From: Curtobacterium sp. TC1
GTDB lineage: Bacteria > Actinomycetota > Actinomycetes > Actinomycetales > Microbacteriaceae
Direction of reading: 5' to 3'
Length of the DNA: 64,000 nucleotides
Assembly (NCBI RefSeq): GCF_019844075.1
Contig: NZ_CP081964.1
Location: forward strand, 2,914,001-2,978,000
The notes under the pieces are model-generated. The model was given only the letters and a program-made list of their open reading frames with translations. It did no database searches and was not told the origin of the DNA. Below are positions 16,850 through 25,094 of this stretch, piece by piece (the first letter of the stretch is position 1; the number at the start of each line of letters is the position of its first letter). A program made the position numbers and the translations under genes.

Positions 16850-18480
16850 CCGTCCCGGGGAGCACGACCGGCGGTCCGGTCCTGCTGCGCGGCGGGTCCG
16901 TGCTCGGCGTGGACGGCGCTCCGGTGCGCGCCGACGTCCTCGTCGCCGACGCCGTGATCCGCGCCCTCGGCCCGGACCTCGACGCCCCCGTCGGCGCGCA
17001 CGTGATCGACTGCGACGGTCGCCTGGTGCTGCCGGGCTTCGTCGACGCGCACTCGCACGCCGGTTCGCTCGTGTTCGACGAGGGGGTGCAGCTCGCGCTC
17101 CTGCGGCAGGGCGTGACCACGATCGTGACCGGACAGGACGGCGTCGGGCCGGCCCCGGGCGACGGTTCGTACGCCGCCACGTACTTCGCCGCCATCGACG
17201 GCCCCCACCCGGCGTACCGGGGTGGCGGGGTCGACGGGCTGCTGACGACCTACGACGGCACCACCCCGATCAACGTCGCGACGCTCGTCCCCGCCGGCAC
17301 GGTCCGTCACCAGGTCATGGGCGACGACCCGGGGCCGGCGGACAGCGCACAGCTGGCGGCGATGCGCGAGCTCGTGCGGGACGGCCTCGCGGACGGAGCG
17401 GTCGGTCTGGCGACGGGGCTCGACTACGTCCCCGGCCTGTTCGCCGACACCGCCGAGCTCGCGGCGCTCTGCACCGAGGTCGCCGCCGTCGACGGCCTGT
17501 ACGTCTCGCACATGCGCGGTGGCTACGAGGGCAACGCCCGCGCCGGCCTCGACGAGATCGCCGCCATCGTGCGTGGGTCGGGTGTCCGGGCGCACGTCTC
17601 CCACCTGCACGCCCCCGTCGACCTCGCGGTGACCGCACTCGCCGCGCTCGAGGCCGAGGGCGCCCCGATGTCGTTCGACGCCTACCCGTACTCGCGCGGC
17701 TGCACGATCCTGTCGATGCTCCTCCTGCCCGCGGCCCTCGCCCGGCCCGGCACCGAGGACCTCGCCCACGCGATCGCCGACGACGGGGGTCGCGCCGCGG
17801 TCCGTGCCGCCGTGCTCGACCGCGTGCTGTCCCGCGCTGACCTCGGCACCGGGTGGGCCGAGCAGATCACGCTGTCGCACGTGCCCGCCGCCGAGTTCCA
17901 CGCGCTGCAGGGACGGACCCTCGCCGACGCCGCCGAGGCGACCGGGACGGATCCGGTGGACCTGGCGCTCGACGTCCTGGTCGACTCGGCGCTGCAGGTC
18001 ACCGCCGTGATGCGCGTGCCCCGACCCCGGACCGCCGACGACCTCGCGCCGCTCTTCCGGCTGCCCGGGCACACGGCCGGGTCCGACGGCATCTTCGTGG
18101 GCACGCACCCGCACCCCCGGGCGTACGGCACGTTCGCGCGCTACCTGCAGGACTTCGCGCGCACCGGGCTCCTGACGTGGTGCGAGGCCTCCCGGCACCT
18201 GTCGACGACCGCCGTCGAGCGACTCGGGCTCGGCCGACGCGGCTCGGTGGCGGTCGGGGCGGTCGCGGACCTGGTGGTCGTCGATCCCGATCGGGTGGCG
18301 GCGCAGTCGAGCTACGACGAACCGATGCGCCTGGCCGAGGGCATCGACGACGTCCTCGTCGCCGGCGTCCCCGTGCTCGTCGACGGTGCCCTGACGCACG
18401 CGACCCCCGGCGCCGGGCTGCGTCGCCGTCCGGGTCGGATCGACCACGAGCAGGGAGCAGCAGGCACCGGGGGCCGGTGA
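16846..18480 (+). CDS. N-acyl-D-amino-acid deacylase family amidohydrolase
   Basis: 544 residues of the D-aminoacylase/amidohydrolase type. Metal-site HxH lies in VDAHSHAG (His69, His71); LYVSHMRGGYEG and RAHVSHLHAP carry further ligands, and GSDGIFVGTHPHPRAYGTF is the conserved C-terminal block. In characterised D-aminoacylases a Cys follows the VTG turn (NCG); here the position reads VTGQDG (Gln97-Asp98), so the metal site may differ. In this operon it could remove an acetyl group from N-acetyl-D-glucosaminate, or hydrolyse N-acyl-D-amino acids. Final plus-strand gene of the cluster. Confidence 0.85.
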   Translation: MTVPGSTTGGPVLLRGGSVLGVDGAPVRADVLVADAVIRALGPDLDAPVGAHVIDCDGRLVLPGFVDAHSHAGSLVFDEGVQLALLRQGVTTIVTGQDGVGPAPGDGSYAATYFAAIDGPHPAYRGGGVDGLLTTYDGTTPINVATLVPAGTVRHQVMGDDPGPADSAQLAAMRELVRDGLADGAVGLATGLDYVPGLFADTAELAALCTEVAAVDGLYVSHMRGGYEGNARAGLDEIAAIVRGSGVRAHVSHLHAPVDLAVTALAALEAEGAPMSFDAYPYSRGCTILSMLLLPAALARPGTEDLAHAIADDGGRAAVRAAVLDRVLSRADLGTGWAEQITLSHVPAAEFHALQGRTLADAAEATGTDPVDLALDVLVDSALQVTAVMRVPRPRTADDLAPLFRLPGHTAGSDGIFVGTHPHPRAYGTFARYLQDFARTGLLTWCEASRHLSTTAVERLGLGRRGSVAVGAVADLVVVDPDRVAAQSSYDEPMRLAEGIDDVLVAGVPVLVDGALTHATPGAGLRRRPGRIDHEQGAAGTGGR

Positions 18481-18504
18481 GGCTTCACACAGCCTGCCCG
18501 GTCG

Positions 18505-18906
18505 TCACGAGGCGCTGGGCAGCACCGCGACGACGTCGATCTCGACCAGGATGTTCGCCAGGTGCGACTGCACGGTCGTGCGGACCGGGTACGGCTGCGA
18601 GAAGTGCTTCGCGTACTCCTCGTTGAAGGCCGGGAAGTCACGGTCGGAGTGCTCGAGGTGCACCGTGGACTTCACGACGTCGTCGAGGGTGGCACCGTGC
18701 TCGGCGAGGACCGCTGCGACGTTGGCCAGCACCTGGGCGGTCTGTCCGGCCACGTCGTCGGCGATCGCGCCGGTGGCGGGGTCCTGCGGGCCGAACCCGG
18801 CGGTGTAGATGAAACCGTTGGCGACGATGCCCTGGCTGTAGGGTCCGGCGGGCTTCGGGGCGTCGTCGGTCACGATGGCGGTCTTCGGCGCGGTGGGGTT
18901 CGGCAC
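18505..18906 (-). CDS. ridA: RidA/YjgF enamine deaminase
   Basis: 133 residues. AGPYSQGI near the start and YPVRTTVQ with the catalytic Arg are RidA-family hallmarks. RidA proteins hydrolyse 2-aminoacrylate and similar enamine/imine products released by PLP dehydratases, which fits its place facing the dehydratase cluster, convergent with the deacylase (24-bp gap). The GTG at 18906 is chosen over further upstream ATG because CAGGAG precedes it and the extension is unlike the family. Confidence 0.9.
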   Translation of the reverse strand: MPNPTAPKTAIVTDDAPKPAGPYSQGIVANGFIYTAGFGPQDPATGAIADDVAGQTAQVLANVAAVLAEHGATLDDVVKSTVHLEHSDRDFPAFNEEYAKHFSQPYPVRTTVQSHLANILVEIDVVAVLPSAS

Positions 18907-18993
18907 GGTTGCTCCTGGGTTCGTCGGTCGTCGGCGGAGACTCCAGGCTAGGCGGAGGCCGTGCGGTGGCGCCGACCACACGACCGACGCTTT

Positions 18994-19011
18994 CCGCACT
19001 GCAGAACGCGG
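18994..19011. promoter_or_regulatory. Candidate IclR-family operator before ridA
   Basis: GCACTGCAGAACG (18996-19008) matches the 13-bp motif at 13025 at 11 of 13 positions, both differences being C/T. It is flanked by CCGC and GCGG. It sits about 90 bp before the ridA start, similar to the spacing at the other end of the cluster. Confidence 0.5.
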
Positions 19012-19112
19012 GGCGTGCCTCCCGTCCGGGGTGCCGCACCGACCACCCAGGTGGAGGGCGACTACCCTGGCCGGGTGCCGTCCTCCCTGCCCAAACGCCG
19101 CCGAGCGCGCGC

Positions 19113-20354
19113 GTGAGCCGGCTGGACGGCGCGGTCACCGGGACCGCCGCGAGCGGACGGCGCCGCGCACTCGACACCGTCACCTCCCTGTCGGCGTGGG
19201 CGGCCGTGCTGCTCGTCTGGACCGGCGGCCGGATCGTGTCGACGCTCTGGCTGGCGCTCGCGTACCCGCTCATCGGCAGGGCGATGCCGGACAACGCCAT
19301 CTGGGGCAACGAGCACGGCTTCACGGCGTTCCTCACCGCCTGGGACGGACAGTACTACGAGCAGATCTCGTTGCACGGCTACCCCGACGTGCTGCCGGTC
19401 GACGCCCTCGGCAACGTGGCCCAGAACGCCTGGGCCTTCCTGCCGGCCTTCCCGTTCACGATCCGGATGCTCACGGCCTCGACCGGGCTGCCGTTCACCG
19501 TCGGCGCACCGCTCATCTCCGTCCTCGCCGGCCTGCTGGCGACCTACCTGCTGCACCGCCTCGTCCGTGACCGCGCGGGCAACGCCGCGGCGATGTGGGC
19601 GGTCTTCTTCTTCACGTGCGGCCCGCTGTCGTTCCTGCTGCAGGTGGGCTACGCGGAGAGCATGTTCCTCGCGCTCACGTTCGGCGCACTGCTGGCCCTG
19701 GAGCGTCGGCGGTACGGGCTGCTCACCGTGCTCGGGGTCGCCGCCGCCTTCACGCGTCCGGGTGCGTTGGCCGTACCGCTCGTGCTCGGGGTCATCGCCC
19801 TGGTGCGGTGGGTCCGGGCGCGCCGTGGGACCGGGCGTGTGCTCGACACGTTCCCGCTCCGTGAACAGGTGCAGGTCGTCGCCGCTGGTGTCGTGATGGT
19901 GGCGGCGGGACTCGCGTGGCCCGTCATCGCGTCGCACGTGACCGGGACGCCGAACGCCTACCTCGAGACCGAGATGTCCTGGTGGGTGAACTTCATCGGC
20001 CGCGTGGACTTCGTGCCGCTGTCGCCGTGGTTCCTCATCGCGGGGCGCTGGCTCGGCGTCGGCGGGATCCTCATCGTGGTGTTCCTGCTGGTCGGGTTCC
20101 CGATCTGGCTGCTCCGCCGGTCGACGAAGCGGCTCGGGTCGACGACCGTGCTGTACTCGGCCGCCTACGCGCTGTACATCTTCGCGGTGTCGCTGCCGAT
20201 GGCCTCCACCCCGCGGCTGCTGATGCCCCTGGCGCCGTTGTTCGGGTCGCCGGAGCTCGTCGCGAAGCCCTGGATGCGGTGGACGTTCGTCACCGCGGCA
20301 CTGGCCGGGCAGCCGGTGCTCGTCGCGGTGCTCTGGCTGCTCGGGCCCCCGTAG
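19113..20354 (+). CDS. Polytopic mannosyltransferase-like (PIG-V type) membrane protein
   Basis: 413 residues with about ten hydrophobic segments. The first extracytoplasmic loop holds AWDGQYYEQISLHGYP, the acidic W-D-x-x-Y pattern of PIG-V/GT-C glycosyltransferases that use polyprenyl-phosphate mannose; QVGYAESMFLALTFGALL and FTRPGALAVPL are also typical. Probable role is adding mannose to a cell-envelope lipid or protein. Start chosen at GTG 19113; the GTG at 19076 is out of frame. No operon partner. Confidence 0.75.
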   Translation: MSRLDGAVTGTAASGRRRALDTVTSLSAWAAVLLVWTGGRIVSTLWLALAYPLIGRAMPDNAIWGNEHGFTAFLTAWDGQYYEQISLHGYPDVLPVDALGNVAQNAWAFLPAFPFTIRMLTASTGLPFTVGAPLISVLAGLLATYLLHRLVRDRAGNAAAMWAVFFFTCGPLSFLLQVGYAESMFLALTFGALLALERRRYGLLTVLGVAAAFTRPGALAVPLVLGVIALVRWVRARRGTGRVLDTFPLREQVQVVAAGVVMVAAGLAWPVIASHVTGTPNAYLETEMSWWVNFIGRVDFVPLSPWFLIAGRWLGVGGILIVVFLLVGFPIWLLRRSTKRLGSTTVLYSAAYALYIFAVSLPMASTPRLLMPLAPLFGSPELVAKPWMRWTFVTAALAGQPVLVAVLWLLGPP

Positions 20355-20384
20355 CGGTCGCCGACGGCGGTTCCGGCGGCGGGT

Positions 20385-20442
20385 CCGACGCGGAACGACG
20401 AATCCGCTGTCGTACGACAACGGGTTCGTCGTTCCGCGTCGG
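20385..20442. terminator. 58-nt near-perfect hairpin between convergent genes
   Basis: 18-bp perfect arms (20385-20402 and 20425-20442) continue through a TCCG/CGGG step with one G-T pair, one mismatch, and an inner TGTCGTACGACA palindrome. It lies between the convergent mannosyltransferase and flavin-fold genes and can serve both strands. Confidence 0.75.
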
Positions 20443-20480
20443 CCCCGGACCCGGACCCCGACCGGCCCCGACGTGCGCCG

Positions 20481-20972
20481 CTACAGCTCGACGGTCCCGT
20501 GGTCGCCGGTGTCCGGCTGGCTCTGCTTGCCGAGCGCGGCCTTGAACATCTGCACCAGGCTGCCGACGGGGCCGGTGTCCTGGGTCCAGTACTCGACCGA
20601 GACCCCCTCGACGGTGAGGAGCCGGATCGACGGGTCCTGACGCCCCTCGGGGAACCAGGCCTCGGCGAACGGGGACCACAGCTCGTCGACGACCGAGTCG
20701 TCCTGCGTCACGGTCGCGGTCCCGGCGATGGACAGGTACCCGCCCTGCGACTCGATGGCGACGTTGACGTGCGGGTTCCGGGCGATGTCCTCGACCTTCT
20801 CGCTGCCGTCCTGCACCAGGAACCGCAGGGTCCCGTGGAACGTCTTGTCCTGCACGGCGAGGGGCCGGGCGTGCAGGCTCCCGTCCTCGCTCACCGTGGT
20901 GAGCAGTGCCGTGTGGGCGCCGTGGACGATGTCCGAGATGGCGGCGCGCTGGTCCGTCTGCGTGTCGGTCAT
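20481..20972 (-). CDS. Pyridoxamine 5'-phosphate oxidase-fold protein (general stress protein 26-like)
   Basis: 163 residues with the split-barrel flavin-binding fold: TALLTTVSEDGSLHARPLAVQ at the N-terminus, LRFLVQDGSEKVEDIARNPHVNV in the middle, and YLSIAGTATV. The PNPOx-like stress proteins bind FMN, FAD or F420; PLP synthesis is unlikely. Clear AAAGGAG before the ATG. Single gene, ended by the hairpin at 20385. Confidence 0.8.
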   Translation of the reverse strand: MTDTQTDQRAAISDIVHGAHTALLTTVSEDGSLHARPLAVQDKTFHGTLRFLVQDGSEKVEDIARNPHVNVAIESQGGYLSIAGTATVTQDDSVVDELWSPFAEAWFPEGRQDPSIRLLTVEGVSVEYWTQDTGPVGSLVQMFKAALGKQSQPDTGDHGTVEL

Positions 20973-21332
20973 GATGCTCCTTTGCGTCGTGCGCCCCACC
21001 CGTCCCGACGTTCGACCGCGGGTCCGGCGGGGCCGTACCGTTCCCGCCAGTGTGCCCCTCCACGCTGGGCGCGTCCGGCACGCGACGGCACCACCCCGAC
21101 CGGGAGGCCCGCGTCGGCGCCCGCGGGCACGTCCGGACGTGCGGGTGGCCGGCTCGCAGGGCCCGCGCCCCGTCCGGTGCGGATCATGCGTCCGTACACA
21201 TCGACACGCCACCAGACGATCACCGCGTGCATCGTCGGAACATGCACACGCACTGGATGCATGCGCAACGAGCGACACTCCACGAGTCGATCCGGTGGTG
21301 GATCGACGGAAGATGCACCCGCACGGAACGGG
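20973..21332. other. 360-bp non-coding stretch, partly lower GC
   Basis: Lies upstream of the PNPOx-fold gene and downstream of the minus-strand gene ending at 21333. The part from about 21185 to 21320 is poorer in GC than its surroundings and has an inverted repeat GTGCAT (21227-21232) / ATGCAC (21242-21247) and more TGCAT words near 21258 and 21313. GACCGGGAGGCCCG, a hairpin-family core, is at about 21098. No believable gene seen. Confidence 0.5.
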
Positions 21333-21962
21333 TCAGGCGGGCTCACGGATGGTGGTCTCGACATCGACGACCTGCGGGACCCGCGGCATCGAGGCGAAGC
21401 CGAACGCGACGGGCGGGTCGAGCGGCGCGAGCGTTCCGAGGGGCTCCCCCGCCCAGGTCCCGCGCACGCCGGTGACGTCGTGCGCCCCGGTCACGCCGTA
21501 GTACTCGCGCCGGCCGTTCCCCGCCGAACCGGCGGTGCCGGACCCGGGTGCGACGAGCCGGGCGATCGGGTCGATGGCGGCGAGCCAACGGGGATCACGG
21601 GCGACGGGCTTCGGCACGATGCGGAGCAGACGTCCGAGCGGCGAGATCGTGCCGACGTCGACCGAGACCTGCAGGGCGCCGGCGTCGAGCTCCAGCCCGC
21701 GGGCCGTCCGTCGCGCCCGGACGTCGACCACGGAGACGGTGTCGAAGCGGTAGGTGCCGGAGACGTACGCGGCGACGATCTCGTCCGGCGCGAGCAGCAC
21801 GCTGGTGCCGTCGGGGAGTTCCAGGAACACGTCGGTGAACGCGCCGAAGGGCGAGCGGTCCCACATCCCGACGACGATCCGGACGCCGGAGGTGGTCCCG
21901 GCGCCCATGATCCGACCGCGGAACCGGCGCTCGACGGGAGGGGTGCTGGGACGTGACGGCAT
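21333..21962 (-). CDS. Conserved hypothetical protein
   Basis: 209 residues, no signal peptide or membrane helix. The first half is strand-rich and begins with a basic segment, then GVRIVVGMWDRSPFGAFTDVFLELPDGTSVLLAPDE; the family looks like small actinobacterial proteins of unknown function, but I do not recognise a named domain. ATG at 21962 chosen because upstream in-frame sequence is the shadow of the LLM gene. No clear partner; the LLM flavin enzyme gene lies upstream on the same strand about 80 bp away. Confidence 0.65.
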   Translation of the reverse strand: MPSRPSTPPVERRFRGRIMGAGTTSGVRIVVGMWDRSPFGAFTDVFLELPDGTSVLLAPDEIVAAYVSGTYRFDTVSVVDVRARRTARGLELDAGALQVSVDVGTISPLGRLLRIVPKPVARDPRWLAAIDPIARLVAPGSGTAGSAGNGRREYYGVTGAHDVTGVRGTWAGEPLGTLAPLDPPVAFGFASMPRVPQVVDVETTIREPA

Positions 21963-22011
21963 GCCGTGGACCGTACCCGGCGCCCCCGTGAGCCGGACCG
22001 ACGGAGTCGAC

Positions 22012-22024
22012 CCGGGCCTCCCGG
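22012..22024. terminator. CCGGG-CCT-CCCGG hairpin after the LLM gene
   Basis: Perfect 5-bp arms around CCT, 18 bases past the stop of the minus-strand LLM oxidoreductase gene. Same core as at 28871, 55125 and 58672. Confidence 0.5.
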
Positions 22025-22041
22025 CCGACCGCGCCGACCGC

Positions 22042-23151
22042 CTACGGGACGGGGACGGGCTCGGCGAGCAGCTCGCGCACGCGGGGCGCGACCTGCGTGC
22101 CGTAGAGCTCGATCGACCGCAGCATGTCCTCGTGCGGCAGACGACCGGTCGCGTACCGCATGTCGAACCGCGAGGCGCCGAGGATCCGCATGTTCCGGGC
22201 GACCTTCCGCGCCACCGTCTCGGGCGACCCGACGTAGAGCGAGCCCCCGGCGGACAGGCCGGCACGGTAGCCCGCGACGTCGAGGGGCGGCCAGCCGCGC
22301 TCCCGACCGAGCTGGTCGGTGACGGCCTTGTGGTACGGCCAGTAGCGCTCGGCGGCTTCCTCGTCGGTCGCGGCGATGAACCCCGGCGAGTGCATTGCGA
22401 TGGGCTGCTGCGGCAGGTCGAGCTGCGTGAGCGCCTGCCGGTACAGCCGTGAGAACGGGGCGAACTGCGCGGGCTGCCCGCCGATGATGGCGAGGAACAG
22501 CGGCAGGCCGTACGACGCCGCGCGGATGACCGACTGCGGCGAGCCGCCGACGCCGATCCAGGTGGGGATGGCGCCGTGCTCGAGCTTCGGGAAGACGTCC
22601 TGGTCGACCAGGCCGGCGCGCTTCGTGCCGGACCACGTGACGGCGTCGCCGCCGCGCAGGGCCGCCCAGAGCTGCAGCTTCTCCTCGAACAGGACCTCGT
22701 AGTCGCTCAGCTCGTAGCCGAACAGGGGGAACGACTCGGTGAACGAGCCGCGGCCGAGGATGACCTCGGCACGACCGTTCGAGATCGCGTCGACGGTGGC
22801 GAACCGCTCGTACACGCGGACCGGGTCGTCGGAGGACAGCACGGTCACGGCCGAGCCGATCCGGATGCGCTCGGTGCGTGCGGCGATCGCGGCGAGGACG
22901 ACCTCGGGCGCGCTCACCACGAAGTCGGCGCGGTGGTGCTCGCCGACGCCGATGAAGTCGATGCCGACCTGGTCGGCGAGAACGGCCTGGTCGACGACGT
23001 CGCGGATGCTCTGCGCGTCGGACTGCAGCGTGCCGTCGGCGAGTTCGGTGACGTCGCCGAAGGTGTCGATGCCGAGCTGCACGGGGCCGATCCGCTCGGG
23101 TGCGGGCGGCGGCACGTCCGAGGGGCGGTCGGTGCCGAATGCGTTGCTCAT
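22042..23151 (-). CDS. LLM class flavin-dependent oxidoreductase
   Basis: 369 residues of the luciferase-like monooxygenase family. [27 protein letters not shown] is the classic bacterial LLM block near residues 75-100; [12 protein letters not shown] and [24 protein letters not shown] follow. Usually uses FMNH2 or F420. The ATG at 23151 has AGGAGG seven bases before it; an earlier ATG at 23175 lacks one. Substrate unknown. Confidence 0.85.
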   Translation of the reverse strand: MSNAFGTDRPSDVPPPAPERIGPVQLGIDTFGDVTELADGTLQSDAQSIRDVVDQAVLADQVGIDFIGVGEHHRADFVVSAPEVVLAAIAARTERIRIGSAVTVLSSDDPVRVYERFATVDAISNGRAEVILGRGSFTESFPLFGYELSDYEVLFEEKLQLWAALRGGDAVTWSGTKRAGLVDQDVFPKLEHGAIPTWIGVGGSPQSVIRAASYGLPLFLAIIGGQPAQFAPFSRLYRQALTQLDLPQQPIAMHSPGFIAATDEEAAERYWPYHKAVTDQLGRERGWPPLDVAGYRAGLSAGGSLYVGSPETVARKVARNMRILGASRFDMRYATGRLPHEDMLRSIELYGTQVAPRVRELLAEPVPVP

Positions 23152-23275
23152 GGTTCCTCCTGATCGCATTTCCATGCGTTTGCATCAACCTACCACGACC
23201 GGGGCAGTCCGGCCAGCCGCCACGGCCAGCGCGGCCAGGCTGGCACGGCCAGCGCCCGCGTGTACGGTCGCCCGC

Positions 23276-24184
23276 ATGCCGAAGCTCCCTGACCAGACCG
23301 GACGCAGGATCGTCGTCACCGGCTCCAACAGCGGCACCGGGAAGGAAGCCGCGACCCGCCTCGCCGCCGCCGGCGCCAGTGTCGTGGTCGCCGTCCGCAG
23401 CACGGAGAAGGGCAACGCCGCCGCGGCCGAGATCCGCGCCGCCCACCCGCAGGCCGACGTCGAGGTGCGCGAACTCGACCTGGCGGACCTGGCAAGCGTG
23501 CGCCGCTTCGCCGCGGGCATCGTCGACGAGGACCGACCGATCGACGTCCTGGTCAACAATGCCGGCGTCATGGCGCCACCGCAGCGGTTCGAGACCGTCG
23601 ACGGCTTCGAGCTCCAGTTCGGCACGAACTTCCTCGGCCCGTTCGCGCTGACGAACCTGCTGCTGCCGTCGCTGCTCCGCGCCGAGGCACCGCGGGTCAC
23701 GACGATGTCGAGCCTCGCCGCGATCCCCGGTCGGATCCGCTTCGGCGACCTGCAGTGGGAACGCGGCTACAACGGCTGGCGCGCCTACGGCCAGTCGAAG
23801 CTCGCCGACCTGCTCCTCGCGCTGCACCTGCACCGGCTGACCGTCGAGGCGGACCGCACCCTGGTCAGCACCGCGGCGCACCCCGGCTACACGCGCACCA
23901 ACCTGCAGTCGGCGGGCCGCTCGCTCGGCCGTGCGAAGCCGGTGCGGTCGAGCAACCGTGCGCTCCCCTTCACGCAGGCGGTCGAGCAGGGCACGGAGCC
24001 GCTGCTCTACGCCGCGGTCGGCCCGAACGCGGTCGGCGGCGCGTACTACGGGCCGGCCGGCCCCTTCGGCCTGACCGGACCGACGACCGCCGTCTCGATC
24101 CCCGGCTCGGCGCGGAGCGCGGACCTCGCCCGCTCGCTCTGGGCCGTCGCCGAGGACCTCACCGGGACGCGTCCGCCGCTCTGA
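23276..24184 (+). CDS. Short-chain dehydrogenase/reductase
   Basis: 302 residues of the retinol-dehydrogenase-like SDR type. Cofactor motif TGSNSGTG at about 15-22, NNAGVM, and the YGQSK active-site pair with the serine in TTMSSLAAI. Likely NADP(H)-dependent with an unknown alcohol/ketone substrate. Divergent from the LLM gene with 124 bp between. Confidence 0.88.
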   Translation: MPKLPDQTGRRIVVTGSNSGTGKEAATRLAAAGASVVVAVRSTEKGNAAAAEIRAAHPQADVEVRELDLADLASVRRFAAGIVDEDRPIDVLVNNAGVMAPPQRFETVDGFELQFGTNFLGPFALTNLLLPSLLRAEAPRVTTMSSLAAIPGRIRFGDLQWERGYNGWRAYGQSKLADLLLALHLHRLTVEADRTLVSTAAHPGYTRTNLQSAGRSLGRAKPVRSSNRALPFTQAVEQGTEPLLYAAVGPNAVGGAYYGPAGPFGLTGPTTAVSIPGSARSADLARSLWAVAEDLTGTRPPL

Positions 24185-24225
24185 GCGCGGGGCGGGGCGG
24201 GACTCGCGCGGGGCGCGGGGCGCGG

Positions 24226-24237
24226 CCGGGAGGCCCG
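24226..24237. terminator. GGGAGGCCC core between convergent genes
   Basis: CCGGGAGGCCCG lies in a G-rich low-complexity spacer between the SDR gene and the NRDE gene. It is the reverse orientation of the hairpin core seen at several other gene ends. Confidence 0.4.
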
Positions 24238-24262
24238 TGGCGCATCCGGCGCGCCGCCCACG

Positions 24263-25054
24263 TCAGACGCGGTGCAGCTCCACGGACCCGTCCAGCCGAC
24301 CGGGTTCGGTCAGGCGGGCGTGCTGGAGGACCGTGCGGTCCGCGCCGATCGCCGCGGCGACGATCGACAGCGTGGTCATGTGCCCCTCGGCCTCGTGGGC
24401 GTCGCGGAGGATCGCGTCGGGGTGGTTACTCGGCAGCGCAGCGGACTCGGCCAGGACGCCGAACCACCCGCCCCACCCGTCCCCGGCGTCGTCGCCGGCG
24501 TCCACCGAGCGGAGTTCGTCGAACGGCCCGAGCACCGGCGGACCGACCGGGGCGTCGACCGCGCGGAAGGCCTCCAGCCAGCGGCCGATGCGCGGCGACG
24601 ACGGGTCGTCCGGTTCACCGTGCGTCACCATGTGCACACCCGGGCCGAGCTCGGTCGTGCGGACCCGCGTGCCGTCCCAGGTCAGGACCGCTGCGCCGTC
24701 GGCGGTCGCCCGCACCAGGTTGAACGCGCGGGTGGTCGGCAGGGTGCCGTCGTGTCCGGGCAACAGGTCGTCGGCGACGGCGTCGACCGGCACCACGCCC
24801 CGGGTCGTCCACGTCCCGTCGGCGGTCGGCACCGGCTCGCCGCGGCTCAGCACGACCGCGAGTCCGGCGCGGTCCGAGGCCGCGAGCCACGCACCGCCGG
24901 CAGCACGGTCGCGGACACCGCGGACCCCGGGGTCGCGGTCCGGCCACCACGCCGCCGGCGGGTCCCAGGGCCGCTCGGGCGACTCGTCCCGCAGGGCGAG
25001 CACGGTGACGGGCCACACGGACCCGGGGTCGACGCGGACGACGACGGTGCACAT
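24263..25054 (-). CDS. NRDE/TANGO2-family protein
   Basis: 263 residues starting MCTVVVRV, with the conserved Cys at position 2 that marks the NRDE (TANGO2) family; RAFNLVRATADG and HMVTHG are other family-like blocks. The biochemical role of bacterial members is not settled. The ATG at 25054 is required to place Cys2. Divergent from coaBC with only about 40 bp between starts. Confidence 0.78.
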   Translation of the reverse strand: MCTVVVRVDPGSVWPVTVLALRDESPERPWDPPAAWWPDRDPGVRGVRDRAAGGAWLAASDRAGLAVVLSRGEPVPTADGTWTTRGVVPVDAVADDLLPGHDGTLPTTRAFNLVRATADGAAVLTWDGTRVRTTELGPGVHMVTHGEPDDPSSPRIGRWLEAFRAVDAPVGPPVLGPFDELRSVDAGDDAGDGWGGWFGVLAESAALPSNHPDAILRDAHEAEGHMTTLSIVAAAIGADRTVLQHARLTEPGRLDGSVELHRV

Positions 25055-25094
25055 GCCGTCGATCCTCGCACGTGCCCCCGGTAGCGTGAGCGAC

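Noticed and set aside
21050..21475. Plus-strand open frame over the low-GC spacer
   Set aside because: Runs antisense into the gene at 21333-21962, no ribosome site or known motif.
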